From: JABJAG01 sp038137215
GTDB lineage: Bacteria; Pseudomonadota; Alphaproteobacteria; UBA6615
Reading direction: 5' to 3'
Length of the DNA: 64,000 bases
Assembly (NCBI GenBank): GCA_038137215.1
Contig: JAYQBG010000006.1
Span: forward strand, 1 to 64,000
Shown here in pieces: positions 16,959 through 24,602 of this stretch. The notes below the pieces were generated by a model. It searched no databases, had not been told where the DNA came from, and saw nothing but the letters and a program-made list of their open reading frames with translations. Each line of letters starts with the position of its first letter. Positions within the stretch are counted from its first letter, which is position 1. The translations under genes were made by a program, and so were the position numbers.

Positions 16959-17696
16959 ATGTCCGGTGCCGACGGCAACCGATCCCATGACGCCCGCGAT
17001 GCCTGGATGCGCAAAGCGTCCTTGCGCGCCGTCTATACCGACCTTTATCGGCAACTGGCCGCACGCTGCGTTCCGGGCCTGACCGTGGAGGTCGGGGGTG
17101 GTTCCGGCAACTTCAAGGACTTTGCCCCCGACACCGTTTCGACCGATATTGTCAGCGCTCCCTGGCTCGACGCGGTGGCCGATGCCTCCCGGCTCCCCTT
17201 TGCCGATGGTTCGGTGTCCAACATCGTTCTTTTCGATGTCCTGCATCATATCGAATTCCCGGTTCTGTTCCTCGATGAGGCCACACGCGCGCTCCGGCCC
17301 GGTGGCCGGGTGATTTTCTCCGAACCGGCGATCACGCCTGTGAGCAATATCTTCTACACATATCTGCACCCCGAACCGGTCGAAATGAACGCGGACATCT
17401 TCACCTCCGGTACGCCCGACCCCGACCGCGATCCCTTCGATGCTAACCAGGCCATTCCGAGCCTGATGATGCGTCGCCAGCGGGACCGCTTCGAGGCCCG
17501 CTTCCCCGGGCTTGCGATTGCCGAGTGCCGCCTGACCAGTCTGCTCGCCTATCCGATGACGGGCGGGTTTCGGTCCTGGACGCTCATCCCGGGTGCCCTA
17601 GTGCCGCCGGTGCTGGGCCTGGAGCGAATTCTCCTGCCGGTTCTGGGACCGTTGATGGCGTTCCGTATCCTCAGCGTCATCGAGCGCAAGGATTGA
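16959..17696 (+). CDS. Class I SAM-dependent methyltransferase
   Basis: The protein has 245 residues. Motif I is TVEVGGGSGNFKDF (about 45-58), followed by DIVSAPWLD, FADGSVSNIVLFDVLHHI and the post-motif ALRPGGRVIFSEP (about 110-122), the methyltransf_11 layout. The C-terminus (about 200-245) is hydrophobic and Pro-rich (LIPGALVPPVLGLERILLPV), so it may sit at the membrane. It follows the fused methyltransferase-GT2 gene after four bases. The substrate is unknown. The 143 bases up to pseB contain a small hairpin (17798-17812) without a T-run. Confidence 0.83.
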   Translation: MSGADGNRSHDARDAWMRKASLRAVYTDLYRQLAARCVPGLTVEVGGGSGNFKDFAPDTVSTDIVSAPWLDAVADASRLPFADGSVSNIVLFDVLHHIEFPVLFLDEATRALRPGGRVIFSEPAITPVSNIFYTYLHPEPVEMNADIFTSGTPDPDRDPFDANQAIPSLMMRRQRDRFEARFPGLAIAECRLTSLLAYPMTGGFRSWTLIPGALVPPVLGLERILLPVLGPLMAFRILSVIERKD

Positions 17697-17839
17697 ACCT
17701 GCCAATTCCCATGCCCCTGAATGACCCGAGGGAAAAAAACGGTGACACATGGCGCCGCTTTGCGTATTCGAGAGCAATTCACTCCGCCATCGGCGCGCAA
17801 CCCGCAGGGTTGATCCCATCCTGACGCCCGAAGGAAATC

Positions 17840-18853
17840 ATGTCCGATAACGAAAACATCATCGACCTCAACGGCAAAACGGTTCTGATCACCGGCGGCA
17901 CAGGCTCGTTCGGGCGCCGCTTCGCGCAGACGCTGCTGCAGCGCTACAAGCTGCGGAAACTGATCATTCTCTCGCGCGACGAGCACAAGCAATACGACAT
18001 GCAGCAGGAGGCGGCCTTCGCGGACCGCGACGAACTGCGTTACTTCATCGGCGACGTGCGGGATGTTGACCGCCTGCGCATGGCCATGCGCGGCGTGGAT
18101 TGCGTGGTCCATGCTGCTGCGCTCAAGCATGTGCCGGCCGCCGAATACAACCCCTTCGAATGTATCCGCACCAATGTGAACGGCGCGGAGAACGTCATCA
18201 TGGCCGCCATCGAATGTGGCGTACCCCAGGTGATCGCACTGTCTACCGACAAGGCGGTCAACCCGATCAATATCTATGGCGCTAGCAAGCTTGCCTCGGA
18301 CAAGCTGTTTGTCGCGGCCAATACCCTGGCCGGCGATTCCCCGACCCGGTTCGCCGTCGTGCGGTATGGCAATGTTCTCGGATCGCGAGGCAGCATCGTG
18401 CCCCTGATCCGTCGTCTGGTTGCCGAAGGTCACACCAGCATTCCGCTGACCGATGACCGCATGACGCGTTTCTGGATCACGCTGGATCAGGGGATCGACT
18501 TCGTGCTCTCCAGCGGCGCCTTGATGCAGGGCGGCGAGATTTTCGTGCCCAAGGTGCCGAGCATGACCGTCGTGGACATGATGGAAGCACTTGCGCCGGG
18601 ACTGCCGCGCGAAGTGATCGGTATCCGCCCGGGCGAGAAGCTGCACGAATTGCTGATTTCCGAAGATGACACGGCCGCCGTCGTGCAGCATGCCGGACGC
18701 TACATCATCTGTCCGTCCCAGGACCCCAGCGTCCAGGCCCACTACGAATCCGAAGGGGCCACGGTGATGGATGCGGAGTTCCGCTATGCCAGCAACACCA
18801 ACGAGGAATGGCTGGATGGCGAGGGACTGGTTAAGCTGCTCGCCCAGCTCTAG
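17840..18853 (+). CDS. pseB: UDP-N-acetylglucosamine 4,6-dehydratase (inverting), PseB
   Basis: PseB catalyses the first step of pseudaminic acid synthesis, dehydrating UDP-GlcNAc with C5 inversion. The protein has 337 residues, the family length. It has GGTGSFG at 19-25, a catalytic Tyr146-x3-Lys150 pair in NIYGASKLASDKLF, the PseB-type phrases AALKHVPAAEYNPFECI and TRFAVVRYGNVLGSRGS, and MTRFWITLDQG. A good ribosome-binding site (GAAGGAAATC) precedes ATG 17840. It is 3.6 kb from pseC, separated by a minus-strand trio, an unusual split for these two consecutive steps. It is convergent with the NoeA-like gene, 18 bases between stops. Confidence 0.92.
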   Translation: MSDNENIIDLNGKTVLITGGTGSFGRRFAQTLLQRYKLRKLIILSRDEHKQYDMQQEAAFADRDELRYFIGDVRDVDRLRMAMRGVDCVVHAAALKHVPAAEYNPFECIRTNVNGAENVIMAAIECGVPQVIALSTDKAVNPINIYGASKLASDKLFVAANTLAGDSPTRFAVVRYGNVLGSRGSIVPLIRRLVAEGHTSIPLTDDRMTRFWITLDQGIDFVLSSGALMQGGEIFVPKVPSMTVVDMMEALAPGLPREVIGIRPGEKLHELLISEDDTAAVVQHAGRYIICPSQDPSVQAHYESEGATVMDAEFRYASNTNEEWLDGEGLVKLLAQL

Positions 18854-18871
18854 GGTGCGGGCGCCGCGGCG

Positions 18872-20266
18872 TCAGCGCGGCTCCAGCAGACACAACCGCC
18901 GGGCGCCGTCATGGGTATCGACGGTTTCGACAATCGTGAACCTGCGTTCGAGTTCCCGGCGGAATGACTCCCAAGTGTAGTCGCTGAACACATCGGTCCG
19001 GTTCCGCAGCATCCGCTGGACCATCGCATCCGATTTATCGACCCATTCCACAACCCCGCCGGGCGCGATCCGAAACAGCACATCCACGATATTGGACAGG
19101 GGCACGTTCCCGCCGATCGCGAGGTGATGCACCAGCGCGAGCGCGAGGAAGGAATCGGACCGGATCCGTGAGAACAGATCCTGCCGTTCCGCAAGGTTCC
19201 ATCCCAGCGCCGGGGTCGGATTCAACAGATCGCCCACAATCGGCACCACATTCTGCGGACCGCCTTCGCGGATCCGGCGATACAGGGTGTTGATGCAGGC
19301 CGGATCGATATCCACACAACACACACGTTCGGCATGGGGCGCGACCAGCAGGCTGTAGTCCCCGATATTGCCGCCAAGATCGACCACCGTCGCGGGTTTC
19401 AGACGGGCAACGGCCTTTTCGACAAACGCCCGCTTCGTGGCTTCATCCGCCGCGCTGTAGGAATGGCTCTGGGCGTAGTCGCCCCAGACCGAATCACCGG
19501 CTTCGTATCGCAGTGACCTGAGGGTCTTGGCCAGCCCGGTGACATTCCCGACGACCATCGGCTTGGAAAATTTCATGGTCTTGAAGGACGACCGCATTTC
19601 GGTGTCGGTATCGGCAAAGCCGCGATCCAGTTTGGCCTGCAACACCACATGCTTGATCACCGCGCCGCGCAGTTTATCCCGCAAGCTCAGGAGACGCTCG
19701 AATGTCCGCACGGGGATACCCGACAGACTGCCGCGCAGCCATGGCTGAAACTCAACACCCCGATAGCTGGTCAACATGAGAGGGAAGAGAAACTCGCGGC
19801 AGAACTGGGCATAACCGTCCCAGGGATCGCCCTCGGCATAATCTTCGATCGAGAGCGTGTCGAAAAACTGCATCCGGCCATCATGAAAGGCGACGTTGAA
19901 CGCCGTGGCGTCCTTGAGCATCAAGTCCCGGTCCAGACACTCGAGCAGCAGATCCAGGGTGACCAGCGCCGCATCGCGCAGCATGTCGAACGACCATTCG
20001 GAAGAATAGGTCAGCACCGGGATCCGTTCGTGGCGCATCACTACGTCACCGACCTCGGCCGCATCCAGGCCGGCCTCGGCCGCATCGACCAGATCACTTT
20101 CGATCAGAAGCCCGCGCGCGGTGAGATCGGGAAGCGTGCTGTCCCCGATATAGGCCTGCATGCGGTTGTGCGCCGCAGCCGACAGCGTTCGGTATATGAG
20201 TCCCTGGTGCTCGAATACACGTCCGTCCGGGTCTTTGAACGATCCGGGGTCAAATTCAAGGTCCAC
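18872..20266 (-). CDS. NoeA-like SAM-dependent methyltransferase
   Basis: The protein has 464 residues. The N-terminal 270 residues match the layout of NoeA-like proteins (SFKDPDGRVFEHQGLIYRTL at the start, then LLKDATAFNVAFHDGRMQF-like text near 117-135). The C-terminal methyltransferase has VVDLGGNIGDYSLLV (about 294-308), CVDIDPACINTLY and FLALALVHHLAIGGNVPL. NoeA is a host-specificity gene of rhizobial nodulation loci; the exact reaction is not established. The start is a GTG, and the gene lies last in a minus-strand run after the small membrane protein, with a 23-base gap. No ATG alternative fits the N-terminal homology. Confidence 0.78.
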   Translation of the reverse strand: MDLEFDPGSFKDPDGRVFEHQGLIYRTLSAAAHNRMQAYIGDSTLPDLTARGLLIESDLVDAAEAGLDAAEVGDVVMRHERIPVLTYSSEWSFDMLRDAALVTLDLLLECLDRDLMLKDATAFNVAFHDGRMQFFDTLSIEDYAEGDPWDGYAQFCREFLFPLMLTSYRGVEFQPWLRGSLSGIPVRTFERLLSLRDKLRGAVIKHVVLQAKLDRGFADTDTEMRSSFKTMKFSKPMVVGNVTGLAKTLRSLRYEAGDSVWGDYAQSHSYSAADEATKRAFVEKAVARLKPATVVDLGGNIGDYSLLVAPHAERVCCVDIDPACINTLYRRIREGGPQNVVPIVGDLLNPTPALGWNLAERQDLFSRIRSDSFLALALVHHLAIGGNVPLSNIVDVLFRIAPGGVVEWVDKSDAMVQRMLRNRTDVFSDYTWESFRRELERRFTIVETVDTHDGARRLCLLEPR

Positions 20267-20289
20267 GTCGCACCCGTCGTTATGTGTGG

Positions 20290-20550
20290 CTAGTTTCCGC
20301 TCTCATTTTCGCGATCGCTCGGCTCATTGGGCCTCGCACCGCCGCCGAAGACGCGCTGGAACCCTTCCTTGATGCGGTACCAATACAACTTGATGATCAC
20401 CGCCGCGCCAGCGAAGCCGCCCAGAAGAAGCTGCAGCAACATACCGCCGGTGCCCGGATCGATATATGCGTGCGCCGGGGGACTGAACGTCGCCATACCA
20501 CCCGTCAATACAATCGCCAGAGCCGCGACTTTCGCAATTGCATACTGCAT
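20290..20550 (-). CDS. Small membrane protein of polysaccharide loci
   Basis: The protein has 86 residues from ATG 20550. It has a signal-anchor-like N-terminus (about 5-28, ending SPPAHA), then YIDPGTGGMLLQLLLGGFAG and a second membrane helix running into a basic tail KLYWYRIKEGFQRVFGG. The YIDPGTG start of the mature part is seen in small uncharacterised proteins beside sulfatase-fold membrane proteins in surface-glycan loci. That fits here: it begins 13 bases after the stop of such a gene. Function unknown. An earlier start at 20598 would overlap the upstream gene and disrupt the signal sequence. Confidence 0.7.
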   Translation of the reverse strand: MQYAIAKVAALAIVLTGGMATFSPPAHAYIDPGTGGMLLQLLLGGFAGAAVIIKLYWYRIKEGFQRVFGGGARPNEPSDRENESGN

Positions 20551-20563
20551 GGATTGTCCCGAA

Positions 20564-22075
20564 TCAGTCGTTCGGAAGAGCGTCTGCTTCAAACGCATGG
20601 AGGACACCATTTTCCTTTCTGAACTTCAGGCCCGGCAACATTTCGCGTGGCTCGCCGTCGATACATGAAAACACGATCCGGAACGTGTTCACGGGACTGA
20701 ACTCTTCTCCGGTCCTCGTAACACACGATTCGGGCATGCGCATAGCATGTAGATTGGCGAAACTGACCAGCTCAAGCGGCACACGAACTTCCTCCCGGAC
20801 AGGTCGGAGATGTGTTCCGCGGAAACCGTGGTCGGACTGCAGGATGATGATCGGGTCGCTTTGATCGCGCGCCATAATCATATCGACAGCCTCCAGAATT
20901 TCCCTGTTCAGGCATTTCAGATCGTTGAGATATCCGCCCACAAGTTCCGAGTAGTCTTCTCCTGCAAGATCGAATTCGACCTGCGCGATCAGGCCACAAG
21001 CTTCGTCAAAACGTTGCGGGGGATGCGGCGAGAGAATGTGCGCAAAAAGCAGGAAGGGCTCTTGCGAACCGAAATCCAGACGCCCGGTAACATCCTCGAT
21101 CTTGGTGAAGTCAAAGCTCAGCAAATTGGGGGCGAGCCGACGGATGATCGGAAAGACCGGCGTCAGCTGCAGCAGACCGACATCGGCTTCGCTGATCGAA
21201 ATCATGCCCTTGGGGGCGGATTTGATGCAGAGGTCCTCGATCCCTCCGCACCGTGTCTTGAGGTTGTTTCCGCCCGGTTCGGCGTGAATATATCGATAGC
21301 CCAGATCGCGGAATTGTCCGACCACCGGATTGAACCCCTGCAGAGGTGCCGTCCACATAGACGGGTGAAGCGGCGCATCCGTGGGAATGAAGTAGTCCAT
21401 TGATGCCGTCGTGCTGATCGACAATTTGGTGCTGGCATAATTCGCCAGCGCGGCGTCTTTCACATCAAACCCACGATCGGCGAGCGCCTCGATGAATTCG
21501 GAATTATCGTAGCCGAAATAGTCTTCGAGCACATCCGCGCGCGCATAGGCATCGAAAATGAACCAGTAAACATTCGGCTGAACCTCCGCGCGCGCAACCG
21601 TCCGCTCGATCTCAGGCGCCATGGCGCCGTTTCCCTGCAGCGAGAAGCTGACGAGACCGGCCGCCGGCACGATCGTCATCACGAGCGCCGCCGCGGCAAA
21701 AACCGGATCAAACTTGCGGCCCCGTGACACCCTCCAGACCAGGCTCAGGACAATCAAGGAGCCCACCAACCAGATTGCGATACGAACCGAACCCAGCGAA
21801 ATACCCTGCGCGGACAGCAAATTGGAAAGGGGGAGATAGCTAAACAACAACACACTCGACACGCCGAGGACATGTGCGACTGGGGCGATGCGCGAACGCC
21901 CCAGAACACCAATGCCCAGCCCGGCCAGGCAGGCAACGACCAGGAGAAAGACCAGGCCATAGAGCGAAACGGCCCCGCCATAGGTGAGGAGACCGTCCTG
22001 ATTATTGTTGAGAAAACTGACAAACGGCCAGATTGCCAGCAATACCATTGTCAGGACTGGGAGGTTCACGCGCAT
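20564..22075 (-). CDS. Membrane-anchored sulfatase/alkaline-phosphatase-fold protein
   Basis: The protein has 503 residues. Five or so hydrophobic helices fill residues 1-150; the periplasmic catalytic-like domain starts at NVYWFIFDAYARADVL. A Thr/Ser nucleophile candidate lies in ALANYASTKLSI and a metal-binding SDHGF motif near residue 413. The fold is shared by LTA synthases, phosphoethanolamine transferases and sulfatases, so it may transfer or remove a phospho- or sulfo-group on the glycan. I chose ATG 22075 because GAGGTG lies just upstream and a paralogue on the plus strand (40466-42007) starts at the same place in the alignment; an ATG at 22087 is possible. It leads the minus-strand trio. 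Confidence 0.78.
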   Translation of the reverse strand: MRVNLPVLTMVLLAIWPFVSFLNNNQDGLLTYGGAVSLYGLVFLLVVACLAGLGIGVLGRSRIAPVAHVLGVSSVLLFSYLPLSNLLSAQGISLGSVRIAIWLVGSLIVLSLVWRVSRGRKFDPVFAAAALVMTIVPAAGLVSFSLQGNGAMAPEIERTVARAEVQPNVYWFIFDAYARADVLEDYFGYDNSEFIEALADRGFDVKDAALANYASTKLSISTTASMDYFIPTDAPLHPSMWTAPLQGFNPVVGQFRDLGYRYIHAEPGGNNLKTRCGGIEDLCIKSAPKGMISISEADVGLLQLTPVFPIIRRLAPNLLSFDFTKIEDVTGRLDFGSQEPFLLFAHILSPHPPQRFDEACGLIAQVEFDLAGEDYSELVGGYLNDLKCLNREILEAVDMIMARDQSDPIIILQSDHGFRGTHLRPVREEVRVPLELVSFANLHAMRMPESCVTRTGEEFSPVNTFRIVFSCIDGEPREMLPGLKFRKENGVLHAFEADALPND

Positions 22076-22297
22076 CCAACACCTCATTGCAGGCCCGAAC
22101 ATCAGGGCCGATAAAGATCTTACTACGCCGCCCCGGGCGGGCGGTCCACGTGACCATTTGACTCTTTCGCAAGACCTGACATCCGGGACGGCCTAGCTCT
22201 TCCATTGGTCACTTTTGACGGTTCAACCTATCGCCTGAATCCTGAATTCCGCTGACGAAAACCGCCACAAACGGAAAGTTATCATAAGTTTGAAGAG

Positions 22298-22336
22298 TTG
22301 ACCGGCGCGGGTCTAAATATTTGACCGACGCGGGTC
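22298..22336 (+). repeat. Tandem 16-base repeat with internal dyad
   Basis: TTGACCGGCGCGGGTC (22298-22313) and TTGACCGACGCGGGTC (22321-22336) differ at one base and are 23 bases apart start to start, the same period as the two palindromes before the winged-helix gene. Each contains GACC-N6-GGTC. They may be a second class of operator, or the second copy may supply the -35 box of the pseC promoter. Confidence 0.6.
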
Positions 22337-22349
22337 GATCACGTACATG
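22321..22349 (+). promoter_or_regulatory. Putative promoter of the pseC operon
   Basis: TTGACC (22321-22326), a 17-base spacer and TACATG (22344-22349). The -10 is weak, but the palindrome that follows begins at its last base, nearly the geometry seen at the winged-helix promoter, where the second palindrome begins one base before the end of the -10. This places the transcript start about 90-100 bases before the ops element. Confidence 0.4.
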
Positions 22350-22363
22350 TTCACGATATGAAC
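22349..22363. promoter_or_regulatory. Operator-like palindrome, copy 3 (GTTCA-N5-TGAAC)
   Basis: GTTCACGATATGAAC shares GTTCAC, four variable bases and TGAAC with the two sites at 4327 and 4350. It lies 94 bases before the ATG at 22457. It is the only further intergenic copy found by reading the other gaps in the window, and it suggests control of pseC by the winged-helix protein. Confidence 0.6.
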
Positions 22364-22447
22364 GCCTGAGGAAGGAACCGCCCGGTTCCGGCAACAGGCG
22401 TATGGCAAATAGTCCTTCCGCTCTGGTGCACTCCCGTTCACCCGGAG

Positions 22448-22459
22448 TGCGGTAGCATG
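22448..22459 (+). promoter_or_regulatory. ops-like element (RfaH/NusG-paralogue recruitment site)
   Basis: TGCGGTAGCATG matches the enterobacterial ops consensus GGCGGTAGCNTG at every specified position except the first base. It lies in the expected leader position upstream of a long polysaccharide operon, and the locus encodes a NusG/RfaH paralogue (5023-5535). Its last three bases are the ATG that would start pseC. Confidence 0.65.
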
Positions 22460-23696
22460 GAAAAATAGTATCACCAAAAATCCCTCTACCATCAACGACG
22501 TACTGCCCTATGGGCGCCACGCGATTGATGACGATGATATCGCGGCTGTGGTCGAAGTGCTGCGCGGCGATTGGCTCACGCAAGGGCCGATGGTCGAGCA
22601 ATTCGAGGCTGCATTTGCCGCCCAATTGGGTGTACGCCACGCCGTAGCCTGCAGCAGCGGCACCGCCGCGCTTCATCTCACCGCCCTGGCGACGGGAATC
22701 GGCCCTGGTGATGCGGTGATTGTTCCAGCGAACACCTTCCTCGCAACGGCCAATGCGGCGCGGCTTTGCGGCGCCGAGATACTGTTCGCGGATGTCGATC
22801 CCGACACCGGCCTCATGACAGCCGAGCATGCCGCAGAAGCGCTTTCGAAATCCGGCGGAAACCGGGTTCGGGCAATCTTTCCGGTGCATTTCGCGGGCCA
22901 ATGCCAAGCACCAGACGAGCTACGCGGGTTCGCCCGGGACCACGACCTGATGGTCATCGAAGACGCCTGCCATGCTTTGGGTTCAACCTACGACGTTGAT
23001 GGTCAAACCTGTCCGGTAGGCGCATGCGCCCACAGCGATATGGCGACGTTCTCCTTCCATCCAGTCAAAACAATCGCAATGGGCGAGGGCGGCGCGATCA
23101 CGACAAATGATGACCGATTGGCCGCCCGTCTGCGGGATCTGCGCAATCACGGCATGACGCGCGAGTCAGAACGATTCACAAACGCCGATCTGGCCTTCAA
23201 CCCATCCGGCGCGCCGCACCCCTGGTACTACGAGATGCCAACACCGGGTTTGAATTATCGAGCGAGCGACCTGCATTCGGCGCTGGGCCTGAGCCAATTG
23301 CGCAAGCTGGACAATTTTGTCGAAAAGCGCCGGAAACTGGCTGAGCACTATGACGGGCGCATGGAAGAGCTCGGACCTGGAATTGTCGGCCTGACCCCTA
23401 CGATGAACTGCCGCCCGGCATGGCACCTCTATGTCGGGTTGATCGACTTTCCGATGATCGGCATGCCGCGCGACGACTTCATGCTCACCCTTCGCGAACG
23501 GGGAATTCTTACCCAGGTTCACTACATTCCGGTGCATTGGCAGCCCTACTATGCCGATCGATATGGCCGCCCGGATCTACCCGGTGCCGCCGCCTACTAT
23601 GCGCGCTGCCTTTCCTTGCCGCTGTTTCCGACCATGGATGAGGCCGATGTCGATAGGGTCGTTGACACACTTGTAGATATTGTCAGGCACAGCTGA
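22457..23696 (+). CDS. pseC: UDP-4-amino-4,6-dideoxy-N-acetyl-L-altrosamine transaminase, PseC (start region frameshifted)
   Basis: PseC is the PLP aminotransferase acting on the PseB product. The DegT fold is clear: ACSSGTAALHLTALATG, EDACHALGSTYD and the PLP lysine in SFHPVKTIAMGEGG (Lys at 23067-23069). The coding frame is open from 22413 but has no ATG; the first GTG (22548) would cut off the conserved LPYGRHAIDDDDI start. An ATG with GGAG nine bases upstream lies at 22457 but runs ATG GAA AAA TAG. Removing one A from the A5 run (22461-22465) joins this ATG to the frame. I therefore give 22457 as the likely start and read the run as a sequencing error or true lesion. The stop overlaps the ACP gene (TGATG). 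Confidence 0.8.
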
Positions 23697-23962
23697 TGAA
23701 CGATCCCATGCCCCATCCGGCTCCCGTGCTGGTCGAATTCATCGACACCACCTATGCGCCCCCTGCCTCTGTCACCAACGACACCGAACTCGTGCGCAGC
23801 GAGGTTGTCGATTCCTACGGCATTCTTGAACTGATCACCTTCATCGAAACACGTTTCGACGTGAAGATCCCGGACGAGGATGTGCAGCCGAACAACTTCC
23901 GCACGGTGGACGCGATGTGCGCGATGATTGCGCGCTTGCGAAGCGAAGATGACGCTGCTTGA
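23696..23962 (+). CDS. Acyl carrier protein
   Basis: The protein has 88 residues, acidic and helical. The phosphopantetheine attachment serine is Ser40 in EVVDSYGILELI, which matches the DSxxxLE pattern with Gly-Ile in the middle. It overlaps pseC by one base and the GNAT gene by fourteen, so the three are made together. It is not the fatty-acid AcpP: the helix II sequence differs and no fab genes are near. Together with the acyl-AMP ligase at 24602 it could carry a dedicated acyl group to the aminosugar made by PseC. That role is inference. Confidence 0.85.
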   Translation: MNDPMPHPAPVLVEFIDTTYAPPASVTNDTELVRSEVVDSYGILELITFIETRFDVKIPDEDVQPNNFRTVDAMCAMIARLRSEDDAA

Positions 23963-24602
23963 GGACTGCGGAGGATCCGCGCTGCGGATCCAGGGGGACA
24001 AGACCTGGTTGCGCGCGCTGTCCCGGGCGGATATCGGCCCGCGCTACCTCGGTTGGCTGAACGACCCCGAGATCAACGAATTCACATCGCGCCGTGATCG
24101 CTCCTATGTCACCGAAGATCTGTTTGCCTATCTCGACAGCGCCAATGCCTCCGACGACAGGCTCTTGCTTGGTATTTTCACAAATGACGACGACATGCAT
24201 GTGGGCAATGTGTTGCTCCACATTCTCGATGCAGACGCCGGTGTGGCGGATATCTCCAACCTGATCGGCGAACGGGAATACTGGGGGCGCGGCATTATCG
24301 CAGACGCCGATTCCCAGGCGATTCACTTCGGCTTCCAGGCCCTCGGCCTCGCGAAGTTCGTCATGGGCAACATCGCGCCGCACCGGGCCTCAACCTTCAA
24401 GTCCACCAGTTTGGGCGCCAAGCTGGAAGCCAAGCTGCGCGGCCAGGCAATGTTCCGGGACCAGCGCGTGGATGTGCTTCGGTTCGGTGTGTTTCCCGAT
24501 GAATTCTACGACGCGCATCCCGACCTGCGCGACCGCATCACATGGACGCCGGCAGTCACGCTATCATCCGAGCGCCCTGCCATCGGAAAGGGGGCCGGTT
24601 GA
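23949..24602 (+). CDS. GNAT-family N-acyltransferase (PseH position)
   Basis: The protein has 217 residues from ATG 23949. The GNAT fold shows RIQGDKTWLRALSRADI at the start, YLGWLNDPEINEF (a phrase common in sugar N-acetyltransferases of this type), and the acyl-CoA/ACP-binding region NLIGEREYWGRGIIADA. In pseudaminic acid synthesis PseH acetylates the 4-amino group made by PseC, and this is the only GNAT in the cluster. The C-terminal 50 residues go beyond PseH. Its overlap with the ACP gene suggests the donor could be acyl-ACP instead of acetyl-CoA. An earlier TTG (23928) is a less likely start. Confidence 0.8.
   Translation: MTLLEDCGGSALRIQGDKTWLRALSRADIGPRYLGWLNDPEINEFTSRRDRSYVTEDLFAYLDSANASDDRLLLGIFTNDDDMHVGNVLLHILDADAGVADISNLIGEREYWGRGIIADADSQAIHFGFQALGLAKFVMGNIAPHRASTFKSTSLGAKLEAKLRGQAMFRDQRVDVLRFGVFPDEFYDAHPDLRDRITWTPAVTLSSERPAIGKGAG

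Larger units (their letters stand above)
22076..22456. other. Divergent regulatory region before pseC
   Basis: This 381-base stretch separates the minus-strand sulfatase-fold gene from pseC and holds no gene. It is visibly less GC-rich than its surroundings and packed with dyads: GGTC-CACGT-GACC (22143-22155), GTCA-N4-TGAC (22208-22219), two 16-base near-identical repeats (22298 and 22321) and the palindrome GTTCACGATATGAAC (22349-22363). The ops element follows at its right edge. A second possible promoter is TTGAAG (22290-22295), 18 bases, TAAATA (22314-22319). Confidence 0.6.

Noticed and set aside
17798..17812. CAACCC-GCA-GGGTTG hairpin as a terminator before pseB
   Set aside because: No T-run follows, the stem is only six bases, and it lies just before a good ribosome-binding site.
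20687..20702. GTTCACGGGACTGAAC, similar to the operator palindrome
   Set aside because: It has six rather than five spacer bases and lies inside the sulfatase-fold coding region, so it is most likely chance.
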